6,337 bases of DNA from Thermoprotei archaeon (GTDB lineage Archaea; Thermoproteota; Thermoprotei; QMSL01; B3-G16), in NCBI GenBank assembly GCA_003649665.1, contig QMSL01000081.1, forward strand, positions 1 to 6,337, given 5' to 3'. Both the position numbers and the translations under genes were made by a program. A model generated the notes under the pieces. The model made no database searches and had not been told where the DNA came from. It saw only the letters and a list, made by a program, of their open reading frames with translations. Shown piece after piece: positions 1-5,917 of the stretch; within the stretch, counting starts at the first letter, position 1; the number at the start of each line of letters is the position of its first letter.

Positions 1-1079
1 GGACTATTTGGGAAGAGCTTAGTAGAAAAGGCATGAAGGTTGGAGTCATAGGAGTACCGCCAACTTACCCGCCTAAGCCTATTAATGGATTTATGATAAG
101 CGACTTCACGACGCCAGGGCCTGAGAAATCATATACTTGGCCTCCTTGGCTTAAAAGGGAGATAGAAAGACTATTTGGACGATACATCTTCGATATAGTA
201 TATAGGAGTCATGAGAAGGATAGAGTTGCAAGAGAACTGTTTGCCATGACTGAACAACATTTAAAGGTCGTTGAGCATCTTCTAACTAAGAAGGAATGGG
301 ATTTCTTCGTTTATGTAGAAGTAGGACTTGATAGGGCACATCATGCGTTTTGGAAATATTTTGATAGAGAACATCCAAGATATGAAGAACATCCGAGATA
401 CAGTAACATAATACCTAATTATTATAAATTAATTGATAAATGGGTTGAGAGGATAAGGAAAGTGCTCCCTAAGGATACAATTATCATAATTGCATCAGAT
501 CATGGAGTTAAAGCAATGAAAGGGGCCTTTACTATAAACGAGTGGCTAATACAGGAGGGATATCTAAGACTTAAGGAGGAACCCAAGAAGCCTTGTCAGG
601 ATCTAAACAAGGATATGATTGATTGGGAACATACAATTGCTTGGGCCTGGGGAGGATATTATTCAAGAGTCTTCATTAATCTAAAAGGAAGAGAGCCTCA
701 AGGCATCGTTGAGCCTAACGAATATGAAAATATAGTCGGACAGTTAAAGGAAGATCTCATGAAGATTAGAGGACCGAACGGTGAGAAGTGGGCTAATGAA
801 GTTTATACGCCATATGAGCTCTATCCAGAGGTAAAAGGAGACCCGCCTGACCTAATGGTTTACCTAGATAACCTATCATGGAGACCCGCAGGGACAATAG
901 GATGGGGCAATCTGTACTTACCTGAGAATGATAGGGGGCCTGATGATGCAGTACATGATTGGATTGGAGTCTTCGCTATCTATGATCCAGAGGGAACTAT
1001 GAGGAATGAATTAAAGGGAGAAGTGAGAATTACAGATGTATACCACGTAATCAAGAAGGTAATATACGAGACCTTCTAG
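1..1079 (+). CDS. Type I phosphodiesterase/nucleotide pyrophosphatase-like protein, alkaline phosphatase superfamily (5' end missing)
   Basis: A metal-dependent hydrolase of phosphate esters, probably cytoplasmic; the true substrate is not known for archaeal members. The frame is open from the first complete codon at 3 (TIWEELSRKG) straight into the Met at 33, and the joined text reads like the family's usual run up to the VPPTYPPKPxNGFM segment. The gene therefore starts left of the window, and the missing part should hold the first metal-binding Asp and the Thr/Ser nucleophile. Counting from the Met at 33, visible metal-site candidates are D100 and H104 in DRAHH, D156-H157 in ASDHG, and the late H308 in AVHDWIGVF. 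No membrane segment is visible. Residues 113-124 contain a small in-frame duplication (EHPRYE/EHPRYS). It ends 93 bases before the next gene. The superfamily call is firm; the substrate could be a nucleotide, a phosphonate or another phosphoester. Confidence 0.88.
   Translation, partial: TIWEELSRKGMKVGVIGVPPTYPPKPINGFMISDFTTPGPEKSYTWPPWLKREIERLFGRYIFDIVYRSHEKDRVARELFAMTEQHLKVVEHLLTKKEWDFFVYVEVGLDRAHHAFWKYFDREHPRYEEHPRYSNIIPNYYKLIDKWVERIRKVLPKDTIIIIASDHGVKAMKGAFTINEWLIQEGYLRLKEEPKKPCQDLNKDMIDWEHTIAWAWGGYYSRVFINLKGREPQGIVEPNEYENIVGQLKEDLMKIRGPNGEKWANEVYTPYELYPEVKGDPPDLMVYLDNLSWRPAGTIGWGNLYLPENDRGPDDAVHDWIGVFAIYDPEGTMRNELKGEVRITDVYHVIKKVIYETF
369..404 (+). repeat. 18-base tandem duplication inside the phosphodiesterase gene
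   Basis: Two adjacent 18-base units (369-386 and 387-404) encode EHPRYE and EHPRYS. The first 16 bases differ only at the wobble positions of Pro-Arg/Tyr, so this looks like an old in-frame slippage duplication that has diverged at silent sites. It falls just after the DRAHH metal motif, in a loop that usually carries a single Pro-Tyr type segment in this superfamily. Chance similarity cannot be ruled out. Confidence 0.5.
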
Positions 1080-1097
1080 TAACTCACAAATAGCATG

Positions 1098-1145
1098 GTA
1101 TTTATACGATATTTTGACTTGGATAAGAAGAAAAGATAAATATTA
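1098..1145 (+). promoter_or_regulatory. Candidate promoter region for the small membrane protein gene
   Basis: Two TATA-like elements lie in the 93-base gap after the phosphodiesterase. ATAAATATTA at 1136-1145 would place transcription start around 1165, just before the ATG at 1173. TTTATA at 1101-1106 would start transcription near 1128 and give a leader of about 45 bases. GGGGATCC directly before the ATG (1165-1172) resembles the archaeal ribosome binding site GGTGATCC with one change. The choice between the two elements is not decided by sequence alone. Confidence 0.45.
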
Positions 1146-1172
1146 AAAAATGTAAATCTATTTCGGGGATCC

Positions 1173-1673
1173 ATGTTGAAGAGCCGACGAGTTATCTCTA
1201 TACCATTAGTGGCAATAGTGGTTGCTACCACAATACTAGGTGTGGATATCTATAGATCCAAGACGCTAAGTGATAAGGTGTGGTTAACAGAACTTAGCAC
1301 AAAGGGCTATTCGTATTCCTATTTAATAATTAAGATAGATAAGGTATTAGTGGAAGGTAAGCCTATTCCAGATAAAGGCAAGCTCATAATGGTTATTAGG
1401 AATTTCACGAAATGTCCTTCAACGTTACTATATCAAGGTAAGTTCAAGACAGAGTTGAAGTATAGGATCTTCGTGAAGTTAGTCAAATTACTTAAAGAGG
1501 GTAAAGAGTATATTCCAGTAGTTACTCCTATACATAACTACGCAATAACGATTATGTACTGGGATGGTAAGGAATTATATGATGGCGTAGTAGTATTAGA
1601 GGTGGAGCCGAGGGAGCCAGTTATAGTTAAAAACGTTGTAGTCAATTTAACTAGAACTCCCAAAGGGAGTTAA
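1173..1673 (+). CDS. Hypothetical small protein with N-terminal membrane anchor, probably extracytoplasmic
   Basis: I do not recognise this 166-residue protein. Its N-terminus has positive residues (K3, R5, R6) followed by a hydrophobic stretch at about 7-24, the pattern of a signal anchor or uncleaved signal peptide with the rest outside the cell. The remainder alternates short hydrophobic strands (YLIIKIDKVLV, KLIMVI, KYRIFVKLVKLL, YAITIMYW, GVVVLEVE, VIVKNVVVNL), suggesting a small beta-sandwich or barrel; an OB-like fold is only a guess. Two N-glycosylation sequons (NFT at 77, NLT at 158) fit an exposed archaeal surface protein. A single Cys (C81) gives no disulfide pair. Start chosen at the ATG preceded by GGGGATCC. 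It has its own promoter-like sequence upstream and a terminator-like hairpin over its stop, so it is probably transcribed alone. The protein ends with RTPKGS, which is encoded by the hairpin itself. Confidence 0.75.
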   Translation: MLKSRRVISIPLVAIVVATTILGVDIYRSKTLSDKVWLTELSTKGYSYSYLIIKIDKVLVEGKPIPDKGKLIMVIRNFTKCPSTLLYQGKFKTELKYRIFVKLVKLLKEGKEYIPVVTPIHNYAITIMYWDGKELYDGVVVLEVEPREPVIVKNVVVNLTRTPKGS

Positions 1674-1688
1674 TTTTTCTGAATTTTT
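1655..1688 (+). terminator. Hairpin plus T-tracts at the end of the small membrane protein gene
   Basis: AACTCCC (1655-1661) and GGGAGTT (1665-1671) form a perfect 7-base-pair stem with an AAA loop, followed by TTTTT at 1674-1678 and again at 1684-1688. The right arm includes the first base of the TAA stop. T-tracts alone can terminate archaeal RNA polymerase; the added GC-containing stem makes it look like a bacterial intrinsic terminator. The next gene starts 108 bases downstream with its own TATA element, which fits a transcript end here. Confidence 0.65.
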
Positions 1689-1745
1689 CCATTTCGTATG
1701 TTTCAGCCTTCTTATCATGCATCGTAAATACATGGATTAACATAG

Positions 1746-1760
1746 AAATGTTAAACTTAA
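1746..1760 (+). promoter_or_regulatory. Candidate promoter for mobB
   Basis: GTTAAACTT at 1750-1758, preceded by the BRE-like GAAAT (1745-1749), is centred about 28 bases before the ATG at 1782. There is no GGTG-type ribosome binding site before that ATG, so the transcript is probably leaderless. The rest of the gap (1689-1745) shows nothing I can name. Confidence 0.5.
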
Positions 1761-1781
1761 GCTGGCAGAGTATAACTTGAT

Positions 1782-2537
1782 ATGCTTAGAGCTATTGGAT
1801 TTATTGGGTATAAAGGAAGTGGCAAGACTACTGCCATAATTAAGGTGGCTAGAATACTTAAGGAGAGAGGGTATAAGATTGCCATAATCAAACATATGCC
1901 TGAGCACGATATAGACAAGCACATGAGCGATACTTATAGGCTTAGGCAGGTTTCTCCTAACGTTATCGCCATTACTCAGAGCTCTATTGTTATCTTCCGT
2001 AAGAGGTCGGATAATCCCGTTGAGGTACTAATGTCAGTAGCGCCTAAAGTAGACTTCGTACTCGTAGAGGGCTTAAAAGAGTGTAAGCTTTATCCACGTA
2101 TCATATGTGCAAGGGAGATCGGAGAGGTAGGGAAGTTAATGAACGGATTAGAGATAGCAGTAGTTGGGCCGATAAGCGAAGACTATGAGAAGAAAGAATT
2201 TGTGGAGAAGAGATATGGCTTAAGGGTATTTAACGTTTTTAATGAGGCAAATACATTAGCCGACATAATTGAGAGAAAGGCGTTTATGCTACCTGGAATG
2301 AACTGTGGAATGTGCGGTTATGATTGTTATACCATGGCTAAGCTAATAGTTAAAGGAGAGAGGACTGTCAATGATTGTAAAGCCTTAGGTAGGGATCTAG
2401 TCAATGTGATAATAAACGGGAAACCCATGATATTGAATGCATTCGTTCAAAAGTTAATTAGAAATACTGTGATTGGAATGTTATCAACACTTAAAGGCTT
2501 TGAGAAAGGGGAAATAGTAATACGGATAAGGCGGTGA
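1782..2537 (+). CDS. mobB: MobB-type GTP-binding protein (molybdopterin-guanine dinucleotide biosynthesis) with C-terminal iron-sulfur module
   Basis: MobB is a cytoplasmic P-loop GTPase that assists MobA in attaching a guanine nucleotide to the molybdenum or tungsten pterin cofactor. The N-terminal 165 residues fit it: Walker A GYKGSGKT at 9-16, the IKHMPEHDID segment at 36-45, the SDTYRLRQ segment at 49-56 (MobB's usual DSYRHRxAG position), and DFVLVEGLK at 91-99 as the Walker B region. Bacterial MobB is about 170 residues; this protein has 251. The extra part holds C175, C178, C182 and C199 (CX2CX3CX16C, in GMNCGMCGYDC), resembling the small 4Fe-4S Fes-type domain, followed by NGKPMILNAFVQKLIRN and a GEIVIRIR tail. 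That layout suggests an Fe-S cluster coupled to the GTPase. Start: ATG with a TATA element at leaderless distance. The nucleotide-handling role is family knowledge; the Fe-S role is inferred, and a different cofactor-loading GTPase is possible. Confidence 0.85.
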   Translation: MLRAIGFIGYKGSGKTTAIIKVARILKERGYKIAIIKHMPEHDIDKHMSDTYRLRQVSPNVIAITQSSIVIFRKRSDNPVEVLMSVAPKVDFVLVEGLKECKLYPRIICAREIGEVGKLMNGLEIAVVGPISEDYEKKEFVEKRYGLRVFNVFNEANTLADIIERKAFMLPGMNCGMCGYDCYTMAKLIVKGERTVNDCKALGRDLVNVIINGKPMILNAFVQKLIRNTVIGMLSTLKGFEKGEIVIRIRR

Positions 2538-2553
2538 ATTAGCGGTGCTAATT
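2537..2553 (+). other. Hairpin at the mobB stop codon
   Basis: AATTAGC (2537-2543) and GCTAATT (2547-2553) make a perfect 7-base-pair stem with a GGT loop, beginning on the last base of the TGA stop. It has the same stem and loop lengths as the hairpin at 1655-1671 but no T-tract follows; the downstream bases are A/T-rich (two AATATT copies at 2563-2568 and 2571-2576). It may mark or protect the transcript 3' end, or serve as an operator just upstream of the next gene's promoter. Confidence 0.45.
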
Positions 2554-2576
2554 AGAGTACTAAATATTTGAATATT

Positions 2577-2588
2577 AAAGTATTTATC
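2577..2588 (+). promoter_or_regulatory. Candidate promoter for the ThuA-family gene
   Basis: TATTTAT at 2581-2587, preceded by AAAG, is centred about 28 bases before the ATG at 2612. The only ribosome-binding-like bases (AGGT, 2594-2597) are 14 bases from the start, too far to be convincing, so the transcript is probably leaderless. Confidence 0.55.
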
Positions 2589-2611
2589 AACTCAGGTATA
2601 TAGTTCATAAC

Positions 2612-3334
2612 ATGAGTAAGATTAGGGTAACGGTCTGGAACGAATATATTCACGAGAGGAAGGATCCAGAAGTAGCCAAGATATATCCAAAGGGAATACA
2701 TACCGTAATAGCCGAGTTCTTAAGGAGGGAAGGTTTTGAAGTTAGAACGGCCACCTTAGATGAGGAAGAACATGGACTTACAGAAGAGGTATTGAATAAT
2801 ACAGATGTCCTCATATGGTGGGGGCATCTTGCTCATGATAAGGTAAGCGATATAGTCGTCGATAGAGTATATAGAAGAGTTCTTGAGGGAATGGGACTTA
2901 TAGTTTTGCATTCAGCACATTACTCGAAGATATTCAAGCGACTTATGGGAACTACATGTAGCTTAAAGTGGAGAGAAGCTGGAGAGAAGGAAAGAATATG
3001 GGTAGTTGCTCCATGGCATCCGATTGCACAGGGATTAGGTGACTACTTCGAACTAGAACATGAGGAGATGTACGGTGAACCCTTTGATATACCACCGCCT
3101 GATGAATTAGTATTCATAAGCTGGTTTAAGGGAGGAGAGGTCTTTAGAAGTGGCTGTTGTTTCTATAGAGGTATGGGCAAAATATTCTATTTCAGGCCGG
3201 GACATGAGACGTATCCAACGTATTACGATGAAAACGTCCAACGTGTTATAATAAATGCTGTACGATGGGCAGCACCTGTGAAAAGACCTAGGCCGAAGTT
3301 CGGTAGGGTAGAGCCTCTTGAGGAGATAAGCTAG
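2612..3334 (+). CDS. thuA: ThuA-family protein (trehalose utilization-like, class I glutamine amidotransferase-like fold)
   Basis: ThuA proteins adopt a glutamine-amidotransferase-like fold and occur in sugar-use loci; in rhizobia ThuA works with the dehydrogenase ThuB in trehalose catabolism. The biochemical step in archaea is unknown. This 240-residue protein is full length for the family, with its hallmark segments in order: VTVWNEYIHE (6-15), WWGHLAHD (69-76), VLHSAHYSKIFKRLMGT (98-114), HPIAQGL (136-142), HEEMYGEPFDIP (150-161), GEVFRSGC (175-182) and FRPGHETYPTY (194-204). The many conserved His residues (H71, H75, H100, H103, H136, H198) suggest a metal or sugar site. No signal peptide, so cytoplasmic. 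No in-frame start exists upstream near the TATA box, supporting the ATG at 2612. It converges on the beta-mannosidase gene with shared stop bases. No ThuB-like dehydrogenase lies in the window, so the trehalose label should be read as a family name only. Confidence 0.87.
   Translation: MSKIRVTVWNEYIHERKDPEVAKIYPKGIHTVIAEFLRREGFEVRTATLDEEEHGLTEEVLNNTDVLIWWGHLAHDKVSDIVVDRVYRRVLEGMGLIVLHSAHYSKIFKRLMGTTCSLKWREAGEKERIWVVAPWHPIAQGLGDYFELEHEEMYGEPFDIPPPDELVFISWFKGGEVFRSGCCFYRGMGKIFYFRPGHETYPTYYDENVQRVIINAVRWAAPVKRPRPKFGRVEPLEEIS
3331..3334. other. Shared palindromic stop codons (CTAG) of two convergent genes
   Basis: CTAG reads as TAG on both strands: bases 3332-3334 stop the ThuA-family gene and the complement of 3331-3333 stops the beta-mannosidase gene. 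There is no space between the genes, so each transcript must end inside the other gene. The pyrimidine-rich plus-strand stretch at about 3335-3370 is the likeliest place for the thuA transcript to stop. Confidence 0.9.
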
Positions 3335-5838
3335 TTCGTTCTTACTTCTATGTGTTTCTTAACTATTTCAGCGTTATAAGCACCTACGATTAATGTGAGT
3401 CCGTCTTCTTTAACTCTTCTAACTCTAACCTTCACAGTACGGGATTCCCCGTCTAGTAGTTCGAAGAAGTTATCATCAGCTATTGCAACGTAGTCCTCTA
3501 GTACATCTATAAAGATTAGGTGGGAGTAGCCATGACTCTTTACTTCAGCTTCTATAATTACGTCATCGTCTTTGCGTAGGGCTTTCTTTACTTTTACGTC
3601 TAACTTCGATCTGCCGAACTTTAAATCCCTATGCTTAGTTAAGAACAGGTAGTTCTTGCTTAATCCTCCATCATACCTGAATTCAAGGAATATCGCGCTC
3701 CTTGTAGGATCTTCTACTTTTAGCTGCTTTAATTCAACTTCTGCTACCTTTTTGGATGAGTTCTCATTAATCGAGACTTTTATTTGAATTTCCTTCATGG
3801 TAGAACCATTTGTTAGGTCAACTGCTTTAATGCTTAGAATTCCTGAAATATCCTTTAGGGTATCGTTTACAAGCCATACCTCTACCTTGCCTTCCTTTAA
3901 TAGTGGGGATACAAGCACAGGTGCATATGCCCTTTTTGCAAAATAATAGCCCATTTTAGGTCTTCCATAGTAATCTATTGTTTCCCAACATATGTTTGGC
4001 CATGGAGCATTTAGACTCCAGTATAGTGCTCCACCGCATATGAACTTCCTTCTTCTGCAATGTTCAATAGCAGTTTTCAACGCCATTGCCTGAGCTAACT
4101 GTGATAATAGTATGTATGAGTAGAGATCCCTTGGGTCTCCGAATTCCACTATATAGGGAAGTACACGTTCTGGCATGTGGTAATGATATAACCAATGATC
4201 GCTTATGGGCCAAAGCTTTGATGCCGGAATGAACTTCCTTAATGTCTTTATGTGAGGGGCAGCCTGCATTCCGAACTCGCTCAAGAATCTAGCAGGATCC
4301 TTTAAATAGCTCTCTATAGGCTGAAGGCCATGATAAACATCCCAGTTATGCCTATCTCCTTCTTCGGGATCATTTGGATGTTTGCCTCCCCAAGGGCTTG
4401 ATGGCCAGTAAGGCCTTGATGGATCCACCTCTTTTAGCACGCTCGGTATCACTTCGAAATCTATTTTCGGCTTGGTTACTCCATAGCCACTATAATAATC
4501 GAACATCTCATTTTCGTTATTCCCGCACCAGAGGACTATTGAAGGATGATTCCTAAGCCTCTTGACGATAGCTGCTACTTCCTTTCTCACTAACTCCAAG
4601 AACCTCTTGTCCTCAGGGTAATGACCACATGCAAATTGAAAGTCATGCCATATCATTATTCCCAATTCATCACATAGATCGTAGAACTCATCATATTCTA
4701 CAAGACCGCCACCCCATACCCTTAGCATATTGTGATTCCCTTCAACTACCATTTGAAGTAATTCCCTGTATCTCTCCTTACTTAATCGAGATATTAGTAA
4801 GTCTGCAGGAATCCAATTCGCTCCTTTTGCGAAGATCTTAACGCCGTTTATCTTAAAGTAGAAGACCTTGCCGTTTGGTGCTTCTGGAGACTCTGTGATT
4901 AACTCCACAGTGCGTATGCCGAACCGAGTGGTATGTTCGTCTACGACTTCTCCGTTTATTAAGAGCCTTACCCTTAAGTTATAGAGGTTCTGAGGGCCGT
5001 ATCCTACTGGCCACCATAGTTTTGCATTCTCAACACTTGTTCGGAAGGTTATCACGTTAAGACCCTTCTTTATAAGACACCTTGCGGTATGTTCGAATTT
5101 CGAATCGTGACATGCACCCTCCGCTACTAGCTCTGCCTCATATTGTCTATTTGACTCTATTTCAACCTCGAATTCGAGTATTGCTTTATTCCCCTCTACG
5201 CTTAACGTTTTAACGTATACATCAGTTATCATGGCTTTATCGTAGGCTACTAATTTGACACTCCTCCAGATTCCCACTGTGAGTAATTTAGGTGCCCAAT
5301 CCCATCCATACTGATATTGTGCTTTTCTTGCATAAAGCCTAGCATAATTGCCATTCCATAATAGGTTTTGTTCGCTGAAATCGCCAGCTCTCTTAATTGT
5401 CTCGTACCAAGGAGCACCAAGTCTTACTGCGATTATATTCCAATCTCCATATCGAAGCTTATCGGTAACATCTATTACTAAGGGTACGAACATATCCTCA
5501 GAAGTTCCAATTTTATTTCCGTTTAACCATATTGTAGCGAAGGTATCTAGTCCCTCAAATACAAGCTTTACTCTCATTCCCTTAATGTCTCTAGGTACGA
5601 AGAATCTACGACGATACCACCAATCAACTCTCTCTACCCACTCCCTCTTTTCATTATTTAAGCCGAAGAAGGGATCCTCTATTAGGCCATGTCTTAAGAG
5701 AACTTCGTGAACTTCTCCTGGTACGGGAGCGTCAAGCCATGTTGAATCGTCATAATCCTCTCTAAACTGCCCTTCTGTATGACCAAACTCAAACCATGAT
5801 AGCTTCCATATTCCGTCTAAGGATATTACTCTCTTCAA
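3331..5838 (-). CDS. Beta-mannosidase, glycoside hydrolase family 2 (TTG start)
   Basis: A retaining exo-glycosidase that removes terminal beta-linked mannose from manno-oligosaccharides. The 835 residues are normal length and cover the standard layout: sugar-binding jelly roll (about 1-200), beta-sandwich (about 200-310), catalytic TIM barrel (about 315-640) and two C-terminal sandwich domains. Mannosidase hallmarks are YGWDWAPKL (177-185), LRVWGGGLVE (372-381), LWCGNNE (436-442) with E442 as acid/base, and LSEFG (519-523) with E521 as nucleophile. Both catalytic Glu are present and no frameshift is seen. There is no signal peptide, so it acts inside the cell on imported oligosaccharides. 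The start is TTG at 5838: an in-frame TGA lies two codons upstream, GGTG sits 6 bases before it, and the first residues (ISLDGIWKL) match the family N-terminus. It lies 79 bases behind ilvE but has its own TATA box. Other GH2 activities (beta-glucuronidase, galactosidase) fit the motifs less well. Confidence 0.92.
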   Translation of the reverse strand: MKRVISLDGIWKLSWFEFGHTEGQFREDYDDSTWLDAPVPGEVHEVLLRHGLIEDPFFGLNNEKREWVERVDWWYRRRFFVPRDIKGMRVKLVFEGLDTFATIWLNGNKIGTSEDMFVPLVIDVTDKLRYGDWNIIAVRLGAPWYETIKRAGDFSEQNLLWNGNYARLYARKAQYQYGWDWAPKLLTVGIWRSVKLVAYDKAMITDVYVKTLSVEGNKAILEFEVEIESNRQYEAELVAEGACHDSKFEHTARCLIKKGLNVITFRTSVENAKLWWPVGYGPQNLYNLRVRLLINGEVVDEHTTRFGIRTVELITESPEAPNGKVFYFKINGVKIFAKGANWIPADLLISRLSKERYRELLQMVVEGNHNMLRVWGGGLVEYDEFYDLCDELGIMIWHDFQFACGHYPEDKRFLELVRKEVAAIVKRLRNHPSIVLWCGNNENEMFDYYSGYGVTKPKIDFEVIPSVLKEVDPSRPYWPSSPWGGKHPNDPEEGDRHNWDVYHGLQPIESYLKDPARFLSEFGMQAAPHIKTLRKFIPASKLWPISDHWLYHYHMPERVLPYIVEFGDPRDLYSYILLSQLAQAMALKTAIEHCRRRKFICGGALYWSLNAPWPNICWETIDYYGRPKMGYYFAKRAYAPVLVSPLLKEGKVEVWLVNDTLKDISGILSIKAVDLTNGSTMKEIQIKVSINENSSKKVAEVELKQLKVEDPTRSAIFLEFRYDGGLSKNYLFLTKHRDLKFGRSKLDVKVKKALRKDDDVIIEAEVKSHGYSHLIFIDVLEDYVAIADDNFFELLDGESRTVKVRVRRVKEDGLTLIVGAYNAEIVKKHIEVRTN

Positions 5839-5844
5839 GTCTCA

Positions 5845-5848
5845 CACC
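5845..5848 (-). promoter_or_regulatory. Ribosome binding site that fixes the TTG start
   Basis: On the minus strand GGTG (within GTGGTGTGAG) lies 6 bases before the TTG at 5838-5836. It matches the archaeal 16S tail complement and supports the non-ATG start; this is the clearest ribosome binding site in the window. Confidence 0.7.
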
Positions 5849-5851
5849 ACT

Positions 5852-5868
5852 ATTAGACTACATTAGAC
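5852..5868. repeat. Direct repeat between TATA box and start of the beta-mannosidase gene
   Basis: ATTAGAC occurs at 5852-5858 and 5862-5868, separated by TAC, giving a 10-base period (one helical turn). It covers the expected transcription start (about 5854) of the minus-strand mannosidase gene. The position would suit a repressor that binds two half-sites on the same DNA face. Confidence 0.5.
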
Positions 5869-5870
5869 CG

Positions 5871-5889
5871 TTAGCGTTATAAACGTTAA
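5871..5889. promoter_or_regulatory. Beta-mannosidase promoter: TATA box inside an imperfect dyad
   Basis: On the minus strand TTTATA (plus 5878-5883) lies about 26 bases before the expected start site near 5854, leaving a leader of about 16 bases that contains the GGTG ribosome binding site. The TATA box sits in the 19-base imperfect palindrome TTAGCGTTATAAACGTTAA, whose arms pair at seven of eight positions around a 3-base centre. A dimeric regulator bound there would compete with TBP. Confidence 0.6.
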
Positions 5890-5917
5890 TGTCACGGGAT
5901 GTGATCGTATGACGCAA

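Noticed and set aside
1674..1781. Possible small RNA in the gap before mobB
   Set aside because: No C box partner for the single CTGA, no tRNA-like arms and no further stable hairpin; only the terminator and promoter are supported.
1737..1922. Minus-strand reading frame of 61 codons opposite mobB
   Set aside because: It lies largely antisense to the well-supported MobB P-loop region, has no ribosome binding site or recognisable motif, and is best read as a shadow.
3314..3323. CCTC/GAGG inverted repeat near the end of the ThuA-family gene as a terminator stem
   Set aside because: Four base pairs with a 2-base loop and no T-tract directly after it; codons for PLEE account for it.
4374..5710. 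Three plus-strand frames (4374-4556, 4629-4841, 5348-5710) opposite the beta-mannosidase
   Set aside because: All lie antisense to conserved GH2 sequence, show low-complexity Ser/Leu/Ile-rich translations and no motifs.
5892..5904. Short dyad TCAC-GGGAT-GTGA upstream of the mannosidase TATA box
   Set aside because: Only four paired bases per arm; expected by chance in a gap of this size.
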